Origin: Stictocephala bisonia
Lineage: Eukaryota; Arthropoda; Insecta; Hemiptera; Membracidae
DNA: 64,000 bases
NCBI GenBank assembly: GCA_035578905.1
Contig: JAQJVL010000005.1
Location: 612,347 to 676,346, forward strand
Reading direction: 5' to 3'
The notes under the pieces are model-generated. The model was not told the DNA's origin, did no database searches, and saw only the letters and a list, made by a program, of their open reading frames with translations. Positions 1-13,300 of this stretch are shown here, piece by piece. Made by a program: the position numbers and the translations under genes. Each line of letters opens with the position of its first letter. The first letter of the stretch is position 1.

Positions 1-2621
1 TCCGTTTTGACCAGGTCTGCCTTATCGGACTACACACCTTCCAACAACGGAAATATTGCGTATTATCGACTTCATTCAGAGTACATCCTTAGCATCAGAG
101 TACATCCTGTTTGTGATCAGTTCAATACTAGTTATTGAAAAAAGTAAATTAAATCCAATTAAAGTAAAACATTTATTTTTAATATTATCTAAGTAATTTA
201 GAGGGGAATATTCCTTGCATTTGATTTTATTACTTTCCATGGCATTTATATAGATATTTTATCAAAACCTAAGTTAAAAAAAAAACACCTGTGGTTCAAA
301 TTCTTTGAGTTGTTAAGTTTCGCTTGTTTAATCCTATATGGACGTTTGCCTATTGGATGTTATTCTGTTTTTTACATCCTTTGTCTTCTTTTTTTATCAA
401 GTATTGTTTAAAATAGTTAAATTCATTTATTAACTTGTTGCTATTATAATGTTGTCTCTATGTTTAAAAAAAAAGTAATAATGTTATCTTTCTTTGTGTT
501 ACAATATTTCCAATGTGTTAAATGAATTATGACATTGAATTGAAGTATTGCTGCTAGTTTGGTGGTTATTTCTGTTTCGAGGATACCTATCGGAAAAAAC
601 CTTGAGATTGGTCAAAGAAATGGATACAAAATGATTCTTCCAATATGTTCTATACTATGGTAGAGCACGCTTGCCCCATAGTTTTGGTAGAGTAACGTTT
701 AGACTTTGTTTCACAAACATAGCATAATCCTATAAACCTCAGTAAACTACTAAATTTTTTTGTTTTTTGTTTTGTTTTTACTTCCCATATTTACTTAATG
801 CTGTAATACAACGACTCAAGAAATAGTACAAAAAACATGTGACGGTCAGAAGAGACCTTCCGACATGTCGAAAGTGTTAGTCTTTTCTGCTGGAATTTCT
901 CTTCAAATGGCAGAATCTTCCATTGAAACCATACATTATCCAAAGTTACAAAGCAAGTTTTATTTTGATTACATTTTAAAAACAAAAAGAATAAATGGAA
1001 TTATATTTATTAGCTCCTGTGATATGAAGGTTTTTCTATAAATTTCTTTGGCACGATGTGTAGATTTGTGTATATAAGTGTAACTTATATCGACTAAGCA
1101 TGACTGTTTGGATATTAAGTTTCGTTATAACTTGCTCATTTTATCTGCCTGTGTAATATAATCAATTTAATTTGTAGACTTTGCGTGTTAACTTATAAAA
1201 GCATTTTGAAACTAATGTGATTATTTACTGTTTTTTTTGTTATATTCTGAACTGTCAAAAATAAATGTTATTTATGTTAAGGTCTCATTTAAAAAATTAT
1301 AATCTGATTTACTTGTAAAAGTGTAGGTCTAAGTTTTGTTTAGGAAGCAAAAGACCAAGAAGCATAGAATATAATTAACCTTTCCAAGATTGGTGAGTTT
1401 AACATACACCAAACCAAGACATTATTTACTATTGTATTAGTAACACTTTTTTCCTGAAAAAAAAAAGCTTGGAACATAAATCAAACATTCACTCTTGGTT
1501 GGTTGTAGACTCATTTTCTGTAGGAAGAGAACTGGTCTTTCTAATAAATAAATTAGGTTTATAAAATTAAACATTTAATTCTTTTAGTGTATGGAAAAAT
1601 GATTAAGGCTCATATTGAATGCATTTATTTTTGTAGCAGTGTTAAAATTGTTAACCCCTTTTGACTAAATTTACAATAATACTGAACATTTTATGAGAAT
1701 AAATTTTAACATTAGATCTGAATAGTTATATTATATTAATTCTCAATTTATATTCAAACCCTTTTTATAATTTATTAAAAATAATTTATTCTTTGTTTCT
1801 TAACTTAAGGTCAAGACAACTAAATGCATGTCTTAAAAAATAAAAAATGTCATAGCAAGTAAAAAATTGAAACATAACTTTTTAGTTTTGGTCTTTATTA
1901 AGGTTTTTGGTAAAATATATTTTTACTCTGAAATCAGGTGAAAAATGTACAACATATAAGTTGACACATAGCCAGATCTGAAAATAATAAGATTTGTGTC
2001 ATTTAAAAAACTACAATCACTAAAATATATATTACTAATTATTAGTTATTTTGGTGAATTGTTGATGTTTTCATATCAGCCTTATCTCATAAAATAACAC
2101 ATTTTATATGCTTACAAGAATGTTTCTGTAGACTAAGTTAAGCTAAGTTAAGTAGTTTAGTTAGTTAGTTTTTATGGGGAAAGGAGAGCTCTTGCACTTC
2201 GACCTTGGATTTAGTTAAGTAATAATTTATAACATCATCTGGCAATTATGTCTTGTGAAGAAACTTGTATACAAGAACCTGCTACAAGAAACAAGACAGC
2301 TGTTGATAGATTCAACTAGTAGGTTCTCAGAGCATTTATGTTGGCTTTACTTTACTCTGGAATGTTGTTTCAATGGAAAATATGTTGTATTATTAAGACA
2401 AATACGTTCCATAGTCAAACTTCATTTTTATTATAGTTCATAGTTTAAGGCAATTTTTAAAACAAATTTTGTCAATAGAAAGTCTTTAATGCTTTAAAAT
2501 CTGTAAAATTAGTTAAATACTACAGATTTCTTTTTAATGTTGGTCATAAACTATGTCAGTAATTACTACTTAGATTTTTCACACTTGTCTATTTTGTTTT
2601 TCACGTAAATCATGATTAATA
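1..2621. other. Non-coding, probably PMCA intron or 5' flank
   Basis: AT-rich sequence with many short A and T runs and no open frame that resembles a protein. The first 120 bases are slightly richer in GC and contain a short direct repeat of 'cagagtacatcc', but no exon could be recognised. No splice-bounded exon encoding the PMCA residues that should precede exon A was seen here. Confidence 0.5.
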
Positions 2622-2623
2622 TA

Positions 2624-3475
2624 TGAAGTCTGTCCAAAAAGTATCCGACCGCCAATCAGTATTTGGCCACGGTGCGACCATCCGGCTCAACCCAGTTATT
2701 TGTGGGGAGAGGGGACCCTACTACTTAATTGAACCCACTCCGGTCACTCAGTGAGTTACAGCACTGTTCCGTACAGTATTGTTATGTGTGCGCCGCATTT
2801 CACTATGACTGAACGTGTTGTGCAACGCATCTGGATTAAATTTTGCCTAAAAATTGGCCATTCAGCATCATAGACGATTGCCATGATACAAAAAGGTTAT
2901 TGTAAGAATCTATTACACAAATTAAAGAGTGGTTTAGGCTGTTTAAAAATGACCACATATCAGTGGAGAGTGATGACCGATCTGGCAGGCCTTTAACGGC
3001 TAGAAATGCTGGAAATGTTGAATGTGTTCATGCAGCAATTAATGAAAACCGTCGATCGACTGTCCGAGAGCTGGAAGAAGATAAAGGAATACCAAAATTG
3101 TCAGTTTGTAACATTTTACACCAAGATTTGAAAATGAACCATGTTCCGGTTCATGTTCGGTTCCCGCACCAGCTCATTCCTCAAATCTAATTCGGCATTT
3201 TTTGGTCAAACACGACATTGAACAACTACAACAGCCTCCCTTCAGCCCTGACATAGCTTCTTGTAACTTCTGGCTATTTCCGAAGTTAAAAATTTCTTTG
3301 AAAGGAAAAAGGTTTAACGATGTTGAAGAAATAAAACAAAACGTGACAAAGAACCGTTAGACATACTGAAAAATGAATTTGGGGAGTACTTTGAATGGGA
3401 CCAGATTGCCGTTGCTGCCGAGTAGCTCATTTTCATGCCAGATGTCAAGGTCGGATACTTTTTGGACAGACCTCG
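2624..3475 (+). mobile_element. Internally deleted mariner element
   Basis: The ends are inverted repeats of about 27 bp: the left reads gtctgtccaaaaagtatccg and continues acc, the right is its complement ending ggacagacctcg. A TA dinucleotide lies at each border (2622-2623 and 3476-3477), the usual Tc1/mariner target duplication. At 852 bp the element is about 450 bp shorter than a normal mariner, and the transposase inside is broken. Confidence 0.88.
2805..3425 (+). pseudogene. Mariner transposase remnant (middle deleted)
   Basis: A full mariner transposase is about 345 residues and cuts and pastes its element using a DDD triad. Here the reading frame starts at 2805 (MTERVVQRIW), meets a stop after KIGHSAS, and resumes in other frames with the helix-turn-helix region (SVESDDRSGRP, then STVRELEEDKGIPKLSVCNI). 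After MNHV it jumps directly to a segment like PAHSSNLIRHFLVKHD and then FSPDIASCNFWLFPKLK, which holds the third catalytic Asp. The stretch with the first two catalytic Asp residues is missing. The tail ends EYFEWDQIAVAAE and a stop at 3423-3425. Stops, frameshifts and the deletion make this inactive. The family call is firm; the subfamily is not determined. Confidence 0.85.
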
Positions 3476-3630
3476 TATATGTAGATATTTAACTATTATT
3501 TACTGAAAGTGTTATTGATATTCAACAAAAATCTTATTTTAAATTGAAAACCTGCATCGGTATCTGTTTTTAAAACCAAACAAGTAATATCTTTGGGATT
3601 TTTTTTTATTGGATCTTTGCAATTTTGGAG

Positions 3631-3852
3631 AGCCAGTGGCCAAGCGATCTAAGGCATCAGGACTTTGTACCTGAGTCAGAGATGGTGCAGGTTCGAATCC
3701 TGGCCTTGACTGTTAGTTTTTATCAGTAATTTTTTCCTCGTACTGTACTTGATTCCCTCTTAATCTGATAAGCTCCTCGCACAGATCAATAGTCTATGGG
3801 GAATGGGTAGAGTAAGGTTAAAAATGAAATATCCCTTTCCTTAAATAAAAGA
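3631..3852 (+). mobile_element. tRNA-derived SINE, copy 1
   Basis: The head resembles a class II tRNA (Leu/Ser type): a box A-like stretch 'tggccaagcgatctaaggc' followed about 40 bases later by box B 'ggttcgaatcc'. The unrelated body carries the shared motif 'cacagatcaatagtctatg', then 'gaatgggtagagtaaggtta', and an A-rich end near 3850. The same body occurs at 26351 and 53874. There is no protein. Box A and box B would act as an internal RNA polymerase III promoter. Confidence 0.85.
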
Positions 3853-6800
3853 AATGAATGAAATTCAAAACCTGCACATTTTTAATGAAATCAGTAACCT
3901 TAAAAATAAACTTAATTCTGCAAAATTATATTGATTGAAACAAAACATCTGCTAAATTATCATGATTAAATTTGAAAACTTGCATAACCCATAATTTAAC
4001 CCTTTCCACTCCAATTACTGGGAACCCAGTTTCCCTATCAGCTCCATTTACTTTTAAGCAAAGATTGCCTACTACATTTGTTCAGTGGGAAAAACATATA
4101 TCTGATAGTTCCAAAAAGCTGATGTATTTTTTCTTTGTTTCTTCAATGACTAAAGTATAGATTAATATAAAATAAAACATATATTTTTATTTTCAAAATT
4201 TTTTAATTATATATATTTATTGGAACAAAATTGAATTTCTAACAAAAAAACGGATACAAGAAGAATTTTTGAAAAATTTTAAATAGGAAGAATATTATTT
4301 GTTGTTTGTTTTTTGTTGTTTGTATCCTTACAAACAAAAAAAGTCATTTTCAAATATTTTGGACTAAATTATACATAAAAAAAATATATAATTCTAAAAC
4401 CGAATTTTTTTGAAAAACAACATTTTTAACAAAAAAATTATTTTCACTGCAACTAGTAAACAATTACTCCACAAATTTTATTTTATTGCTTAGCAACAGT
4501 CAAAAGGTACATAATTTAGACCAAATTTGTAAGTAAAGCTTTTTTCAATAATTCAAAACATGTTATCAGCTAAAAATATAAACAGACAAAATCTAATAGC
4601 CTACTTGCAACGCTCTTTCATTTTCGTAAAAATAAAAATATTATGACTAAACAGTAAAACAACAACGATAACCTAGCAACAACAATGCGTTTTATAAGCT
4701 CATTACGAACGATAACATATGACGGAACAAAGTGAGTGCAGATAGCTGTTGCAGTCAGCCAGCTGTTTACAGAGCAGCCACAGACGACAAACATTACATT
4801 TTCTGAGGTTTGTTTACCGATACTAAACTCAAACGGTTCCGAAAAAATTCTACAGATAGCAGCACATATCAAACAACAACCCTAGCGGTCAATAATGTAA
4901 CTACGTCAGTCTAAATACAATCATAGAACGTTTTTATAGAGACGTCGGGGCCGGCCCGACATTTTAACCTTAGATTTGCAAGTCACCAAGGATTGAGATT
5001 GACATTTTAATCTTAGATTTATAGACAATCTAATATGAGTGATTTAAATTTTTTTTAAATGTATTTGATATGAATTTGGATCAAATACATGTTGAAATGT
5101 GATAATCTTGCAGAAGAAATTGATTGCAGATCTAGAATTTATACATGTTAGATATCCTTAAATTTTATTTAAATCAGTATATTCAGTAAAAAAGGGGGCT
5201 TTTTCCAACTCTCATGACTTTTCTTAAAGAATTGTAATTTTCAAAAATAGAATCTAAAATATAGTTTTATGTTAAAATAAAATAAAAATCTTTTTTCTTG
5301 TAGATCTGATTGGTTGAAAAATATCCAAAAACACTCGAATCTGTCATAATTGAGATCTAAGAATATTCACTTCACTCTAATAAATAATTAATTATTACTA
5401 TTTGGCATTCTCTTAATATTCAATGTGCCTTGATAATAAAAAAAGCTATTCTATTTTTTATAAGTAGGCCTGGAATAAGACTTAAATATATTTATTAACC
5501 TTAAATGCATTGTTGTTGTTGTTAATTATATAAAACATAGCATTAAAAATTATTCAACGAAAAAATTTGTCAAGTTACACTATCAGAGAATAGTATCTAT
5601 AACATAAGAACATCTATATGAGTGAGTAATAAGTACAAAAAACTAAACTTAAATCAATATAACAATATAATTATCCATTTTAAATGTAAGATTATTTTGA
5701 TCAATGTCACAGAAGTTGTAATGATTTTTCTTGATTTATGTAAACTTTGTTTAGCATAAATATGTTAGCTGCATATGTCTCTTCATCTATTTGCATGTAA
5801 ATTTAGTTCTTGAAACTGTATTAGTTTTTATTGCTTGAACATTGTTACTAGACTATAAATGTTGTGGTATTTATAAATAGTCAATAAATGTAATATTCAT
5901 TGCATGTCAGTAACTTATGAGTATGGCCGTCTTGTTGATTTTATATCTGATGAGGAAATGATGTGTGCATTGGAATGAACAAATTTAAGGGTTAGTTGTG
6001 CCTCTTTCTTCCTTGAACCTGTAACAACCTATAATGTTTCTGTACATCATCAGCTATTTTTGTAACTACTGTGATATACAAACTTCACAACACAAAAACC
6101 AATTACATTCTTAATTAGTAAATCCAACACGATATTTGTTGTTGTCCTTTAAGTTATAATTTTCCTCTATGTTCCTAATTTTAACGTATAGGCTTAAAAG
6201 GCAAAACTTTGCATGTATTAATGGAATTTCTCAGATATTTTCTCTGAAAAATATTTAATTTTGTAATAGGCATTTTGTGTTATCGTCAACTTTAAAAAAA
6301 AATTGAATAATTTTAATATGTATTGGCTTTTTTAGTTTTTTTGTCCAATCCTATCAGTTAGTTCCTATTAAACTCAAAAGTGCTTTAGTTTTCGGTACCC
6401 TTATATCCACTTGTAGGGAAGTAAATTTGGAGAACTATTCCAACCATACGTATATTTTTACTTCATTCCTATTCTCTTTTTGGAATAATTTCTTGAGTAG
6501 AGAAATATGATAGATTGTAATATAGATTGTAATAGATTGAAATATGTAAGATAATTAATTTACATCTTCTTTTATAGTAAAATGTTTGGAGCTTGTTTAT
6601 TACAAATCTGTTAGAAAATGGTTTTCAATTAAATATAAATAACCTCAAAGTAAGTTAACTGGTACAGTGTTATTTATTTGTGTCAATCTCCAATGATTTG
6701 TCCCTGGTTACTTCATGTAGCCTTACAAACCCATTAAATGCTATACTCATTTTTGTGGTTTATCTGATGGAATCTAGAACGCTGTACATTCTACTTGTTT

Positions 6801-6960
6801 ATATTCAAATACATATCAAACATGAATATATCCCTCCTTCTGAACATTCAGCTGCCACTGCAGCCATCGATTGTATTTCTCGTTCTGCTTCCTACTCAGT
6901 TGTTGCTATAAAGTATTGTGTTTCCCTGAGCAAGCAATTTAATCTTCTCAGTCTCAGAGA
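3853..6960. other. Non-coding stretch, nothing firmly identified
   Basis: AT-rich. The sequence near 3996 reads TTAACCCTTTCCACTCC, which looks like a piggyBac-type end, and 4940-4967 has a GC-rich near-palindrome before another TTAA, but the two ends do not match each other. A minus-strand open frame at 4618-4872 encodes a hydrophobic, cysteine-containing peptide I do not recognise and do not call as a gene. Confidence 0.45.
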
Positions 6961-6961
6961 T

Positions 6962-7004
6962 ACCACTGAGGATGCCACATCACAGTAGGGGCGAAACGTC
7001 TGGT
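6962..7004 (+). other. Hammerhead-ribozyme-like motif
   Basis: The order of elements matches a type I hammerhead: ACCA (6962-6965), CTGAGGA core (6966-6972), a small hairpin built on GCC and GGC, GAAAC (6993-6997), GTC (6998-7000) and TGGT (7001-7004), which pairs with the first ACCA as stem I. Weak points are an unpaired U/C at the first position of stem II and a stem III of only AC/GU without a loop, which could fold only as a dimer. Activity is unproven. Confidence 0.3.
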
Positions 7005-7664
7005 TACTTTGTAAATAATGTACATAGCACCTTGACGCGGTTTTCACAGGAAAATATAGATTCTAGTTAGTGTAAATCTTCTGATTGTTCCAATTCCAGG
7101 AACAAACAGTTCAATGTACAGTAAAATAAATCCCGCAGTCATTTTAGTTAAACCACACATAATATTTGTTAGTAAAATTTTGTTTATATAATATGCCTAT
7201 AAGAACTTAAAATGAATATCATGTTGAACTAAATTTTAAAAGTAATAAAATCAGCAGCGGCACACATTTTTCAAGGGTTAGTTGAGGTTTTAAGAAATAT
7301 ATTTTTTGTATCAAAAGAAATAAGGATTTAACAGTTCAGCAATTCTTTATAGCCAAAAATAAGTGAAATTCAGCTTAGTGGGTGAGCACTTCTGGAATTT
7401 AATTGTTTGGTTTCAACTCACATATTTGTACATCTTTACATTTTCCTGTATTAGTCTCATTTGTAACTCTGGAGTTATATTATTTTCTTCAACAAGTGTA
7501 TTCAGTAATACACACATACTGTTTCCCCTAGAAATAATTTTCTTATAACTATAAAAGTTCCTTAGGAGCCAACACGTTCAATTTTATCATAATAATGGAA
7601 CAATATGTTTTGCAGTTTTGCTTTTCCTAAATGGTATATGTAAGTGTGTGTATGTCAACCTGCC

Positions 7665-8370
7665 ATCCTATGTCCTCTGACCACGGTTGCCAATTGCCAA
7701 ACTACACTCCTGTCTTTGTTATGGGCGATTATAACATCAGTCTTCTCATTACTAACCTCAATTACATAAACAGATATCTGACTACAATGTTTTAATCTTG
7801 TGGCATGACTCTGCTTGACCTTCTGGTCGTAAGTGATTCCTCTGAAGTCATTCATCATGGGCAACTTTCAATACCTGGTATTTCATGCCATGACCTAGTT
7901 TTCTATGTTTTACCTATAAAACAATGCAGACCAAAGGTGAATGTTGTAACATATAGAGTTTTTAGAAGCATTGATGACATTAGTTTAGTTTTTCATAGAC
8001 CTTGCAAGTATCCCTTGGCAAATAATTATCTGATTACTCACGGTTGATGAAACACTATCCAAATTTAACTAAGTCATTAGTCACAAACACTTCCTAGCAT
8101 ATGGAAGTATGCCAGTGGTCCCCCATTAAACAAAGTACCTGTACCATTAGAAACCAAACATTATAGGCCCATTAGCATCTTACCCACTCTTTCCAAATGT
8201 CTTTAAAAATTTGTGCATTTTATCGATTAGGGTTTCGTTCTAACCATAGTACAGAAACAACTCTTCTCTGTGTTGTTGTTAAAAAAAACCTCTAAACTTT
8301 TTTTGATTTTTATAAGGCTTTTGACTTTGTGAATCACTTCTTCTTGCTAAACTCTAGAATATAGACTTTT
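7665..8370 (+). pseudogene. Non-LTR retrotransposon relic (EN-RT piece)
   Basis: Broken pieces of an ORF2-type protein lie in order on the + strand. 'VMGDYNISLL' near 7720 matches the GD-N motif of the AP-like endonuclease. The frame at 7805-8047 (MTLLDLLVVSDS, then ISCHDLVFYVL and RPKVNVVTYRVF) is the endonuclease C-terminus with its conserved S-H-D-like motif. From about 8100 on come pieces of the start of reverse transcriptase (VPLETKHYRPI and STETTLLC). Stops and frameshifts are frequent and the catalytic YADD part is absent. It is an old 5'- and 3'-truncated copy of a Jockey-like element, distinct from the two larger elements in the window. Confidence 0.65.
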
Positions 8371-9525
8371 CAGGCAGCAGCTTAAGTTAGATTAAATCTT
8401 TTTTTTTTAATTGTTTAAGAACAAAAACATTTTTATAATAACGTTAAGGAGGTGGATTTCACATATGGATGACGTGGAACATTTACTTACTGTCCAACAT
8501 TATCCATTCTGATTATTCATTCTCTTAAAAAAGCATAGGGAAATCCAGTCATCACCCGAGGACACCTCAGGGCAGTCCATGCCACGTGTGTTGGCCTTCA
8601 GGTCATCATAAAAAGAGAGTTCAAATCAATAAAAATGAATATGCTTTGTGCGTACTTGTGGATACTAAATTAGTATATTTTTTAAATTCAATTTGTTTTA
8701 GTATTTATGTAGGAGGGTTCTAATTTGTAGTGTCTAAATAATTTAGAAAAACATTACTTATCAATTTAGTTAAAATTTTAGACATCTTATATCAATTTTG
8801 AAATTGGAAATACATAATTATTGCTTATACTTTTTAATAGTATATTAAAACTATGGTGGCATTTATTTTTAAAGAAATCAGCTGAGCAATGTTTGTTGTT
8901 AATAACTCCTTTTGTTATTTTATTTACTCTTCACATAAACACCAAGTATCCGTAATGTAGAAAAGACACAAGGTTTGAAAGTTATAATATTCCTTTTAAG
9001 TGATATAATTCTTAACAGCATATCTTATGTAGTTACTTAACCCTTTTGAACCCCGTTTATAATACTTAGGGTAAATTAAAAATATCAAGCTATTTTGAAG
9101 GTTTTTCATACCTTTAGAGAAATGTCTATTTTTAATAACAATAAATCATATTCTAAAATTTTTATCAATATTCAAATATTACCAACGAAATACACTTTTT
9201 CACTATGCCTTTTGCTAGCAATGCTTCTTGATTTTTTTGTTTGTTTGGGTATAAAAAAGAGCTTTGAAAACATAAATGTTTTGAAAAAGTATTTTCTAAC
9301 CATACCTACCTTTAGTAAAAATAAATGTTGAGAAGTAAACCTACATGTGTTTTGGTTGGAAATATGATTATAAACTACTACAACATTTTTCTTTCTGAAG
9401 AAAATTCACATTTAAGAACAAGTGACATTTATTCCCAGTTCAAGCAAAACTCTAAAAACTGCAATTTTCTAGCAATGTAGGTATTGTCATGCTAAACATG
9501 GAGAAAGTAACAGAACCTGATTCCA
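8371..9525. other. Non-coding, nothing identified
   Basis: AT-rich DNA. The open frame at 9095-9331 is low-complexity (Lys, Phe, Ile, Asn) and has no recognisable family features. Confidence 0.5.
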
Positions 9526-9532
9526 AGCCAAA

Positions 9533-9566
<34 letters not shown>

Positions 9567-9573
9567 TTTGGCT
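9526..9573. repeat. Perfect 48-bp palindrome with (AT)n core
   Basis: The sequence starts agccaaacgatat, runs through alternating AT, and ends atatcgtttggct. Both 24-base halves are exact complements, so the AT repeat is bounded by unique inverted arms. It can form a cruciform or hairpin. Confidence 0.95.
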
Positions 9574-12500
9574 TTCACAGGTCAGTCACCAAATTAATGA
9601 AAGATTAAAACAATTATACAGATAAAGACTATCTAAACTAAACAATAACTACAGTACACAGTACTTTTATCTTAATACTTAAATATTCATCACAGAGCTA
9701 AATCCAAGTTTCTTAGCCACTCAACACGTGCTTCTCCGATTGAATGAGACCAGCTAGTCACCTCTGAAAATAACGCAATGGGCAATCATTAACTATATGA
9801 TCCAGTTTTTTTATTTATTCAAGTATAAAAAAGAAAATGTGTAAAATCAAATGTGCAAACTAATTATAAAGATAACACGATGTAAATAGCTCAGTTAACA
9901 AGTAAAAACAATCTAGTAGGTGACAAAATCAGCTGTGGTCTATACTTAGAGGTAGTAGTAGGGACGTTGCAACACACAGTTAAACAGGCAGAGTACCGTA
10001 TACGAATTGCATGTAACATATTACTATGAAATTAGTTATACTTTGTTGCCTTGGTTATTTATGTACGTTATTTAAGAAAATTCGATCAATATATGTTTAA
10101 AGTCTATTATGAGACTTGAAAGGACAGTAAGACAGATGAATGTATCTGAAGATTATGAAGTGCCATTAAAATAACAAAGTAATAACAAAACAGATGTTAA
10201 TCAGCTGATCCTTTTCAAATTACATGTGACTTTGATTGGGACTTGGCCGTAACCAACAAAGCTACTGTCAAACCAATTATTCAAAACCTTATAAAATGAA
10301 ATAAGGGTTAGGTTTTAAGGTTATGTTTTTTAACAGCTGTTTAAGGTTCTAATTGTGAAAGAAATGTTAAATCAATGTTAGTAAATGTTTAATTATTGAG
10401 TAATATAATGGGTTTTCCTCTCTAAAATTATGTTACTATGAATCCATGAAGGATGTTATTTTTCATAGAACTTGTTTATGCACCTCTTTAACACATTTTT
10501 AACTAAATGAGTGTAATAATAATTGATTTGTCATAAATGAAAAGAGTTTGTATCTCTTTGTTAGGCACCGTACATATACTTTATATTGTTTATTAATATT
10601 AGATGAAATTCAAGCATTCATGAATTAATTTTAGTGAATTGGAGTACATGACTGTATTCTTTTTTTTTAATTTGTCAATTAGAATAACGTCTTGAACAAA
10701 TATTTGAGGAGAGAACCTGATCTTAATATAATGAGAATATAATAAAACTAAGTTGATTTGCTAATCATATATTTGTATATATTCTGTGACTAAAAAATTT
10801 TGTATATTTCCTTGCGCCTTACTCTCGAATATTGTATTGCTTTGAACTTGGCAAAGTTCTTAGGTCTATTAATTTTTTACAATAATTTATGATAAAATAT
10901 TTATAACTATTTGTCTAATAATACTGTTTAATGATTGTGTTACAATAAAGTGTTAATTTATATTATTGCCTCTTTTTTGTGTTTATTAATGAGGTTTGAC
11001 TTTTTATTTGTTGTTTACTTTGAGTATAGTACCTGTTGGTTCCGCATAGTCATAATGAATGTTTTATATGTATATTCTTCCCTTAGTCTAGTCATTATAC
11101 TCAATAGTAAGAATATTTAAGTAGATCAGATGGTACATTATTTTGCAGTTATAAGCTGTCTTGTCACATTATTTACTTCAAAGTGTTAACTATTGTAGTT
11201 TAAATGTTATCCAGGTTATCAGTGTAAGTACCAAGTTAATATTTTTATGGTGTTAGTATTTTTTTAAATAATTGTTAAATAATTTTAGTAATTATTTATT
11301 TTTCTCGTTGTAGGCTGTGATATACTAGTAGTAAAATAGCTCTGTATATTTGTAGTAAAAGCCACCGTTTACTACAGAACTTTTTTTTTTTAATTTGCAA
11401 AACAAAAGATTTCACTTGAGCATTTCTTAAAAAAAACAGGGTGAGAAATTGGCTTAATAAATAAAATGTACATGTAAAGTTGGTGTCATTGTGATGCAAA
11501 ATGAACAATTCCAAAACGAGAAGACAGGTAGTAGTGTTGTGACTGGTTGTGTAATAATGTATGATCAAAGACAATGAGGGTTAGATAAGCTCACAACATA
11601 ACACCAATTCCACCTTAGAACATGTATTCATGTGTTATATCATTGTAATAAAGTTTAGCTAATTTGTTTGCTGTAATCATTTACCCATTTATAGGTGAAA
11701 TGCAAATGGCCGCTTAATTGATTATCAAATATTTCCCCTCAAGAATTAGATAACAATTTAACCGAGAATGTATTAAGTCTGTAAGTGCTTTACTTGGGTA
11801 AAGCCCCTGTGGATGTTGAGCACAGTAATTATCTACATATCTGTTACTGTAGTCAGTTAGTCTTCTGTGGTTTTTAGGTTGCTTCTAGTTTCTATCACTG
11901 TTGTTGCCTCACTCAGGCTGGTATATACACTACACTATGCAGGAACCCACTCTCCCCTCCTTGAATGTGACGAACGTGTTGGAACCTGGCGCACCTTGGT
12001 GTCGGTTGGACTGATGGCTTGCCTGGCTTGTGTCTTGCTGTGTGCATGTATTATGTAGTCTTGGTGGTTAACAATTTCTTCCACGAGTATGTATCTATAT
12101 TGTTCGTCGTTTAAATCTCCAATCAAGATGACATAAACAACGAAAGCTCTTTAGTTCTGACTATAATGTGATGCTGCAATGAAATGATTTGCTGTACTTA
12201 ATTGACATTTCAAAAAAAGTAAATATTTCTTATTTTAAGCTTCGCACACCCTCTTTAAATTGTCTTCACAAATATGTTTATTTTCTTTATATATTCTTCT
12301 TTATTTTGTTTTTTACGTATGTATATCTTATATGTTTCAATTATGTATATATTCTAATTTGTCATAAAAACAATTGTTTACCACCATTGAGATAGCAATT
12401 TTTAAGCTGTTTAACAACCATAACGCTTTAACTTTTATCTCTTATTTAGTAGATAAATTGGCAGAATTATAACCTAGCATGGGCCAGTTAAGCTTTTCTT

Positions 12501-13300
12501 TATAATTTTGCATCTATAAAAAACTAAAACCATTTCACTAGGAATTTTATAATTACAGTAATGATTATAAAATAATAAACATGCTTATCAATAAGTAGAG
12601 TTGTAATTAGCCGCTGATTAACTGAAGTTAACGTATTTAAAATTACTTGTATCGTTGTTCTATTAGTAATTAAATAATATAACAGTAAACAATGATATTT
12701 GTACACAGTTTTGCTTAAATGAAATCAACTGTATTCAGTATGTAACAATTAAAAATATACCTATCAATAATGATGAAAATATCCCAATATCATCAACAAA
12801 AGAGCTTGAATTTCAAAAGAGAAACAACCAGTTAGGGGCTAATTTATTATTTTGTTGTTAAATTAAGTAATTCTACAATTTAAGCTAGACCAGGATCTCT
12901 AAAGTAAACTACCAACTTCATGACTACTAAAGGATTTACCCTTATAGATAATGGGATGGTGAATATTTTGTTCTTTCACTCCATCCAATCACAAATGTCA
13001 AACAAATGATATGATATCTACTCTCAGAAAGCACACGTACAGTCACTCAAGAAATATTTAACAGTGATAACATCTTCACTCTTACTATATTTAACACCAA
13101 TATATTAAACCAGAGAACATTTAAATACGACCACCCTCTTACTATTAAAGTTCATATTACTTCATACATCATTATTGATGCTTCAGCACAACTACCCACC
13201 CAATAGAATATAAAATTTATCAATTTTCCCAGCACCCATATTAGATGTTTCAGTACTAGAATATAAAAACTAAGAACTTTCAAAACACCCATATACATTG
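9574..13300. other. Non-coding stretch with one GC-richer island
   Basis: Mostly AT-rich without recognisable genes. The island at 11830-12130 stands out by composition and is open on both strands: the minus strand encodes a peptide starting MIGDLNDEQYRYILVEEI, and the plus strand a cysteine-rich hydrophobic one. I do not recognise either. A fragment of a mobile element is the likeliest reading. Confidence 0.4.

Noticed and set aside
3996..4967. Possible piggyBac-like element between two TTAA sites
   Set aside because: The left end (CCCTTTCCACTCC) has no matching inverted right end and no transposase frame.
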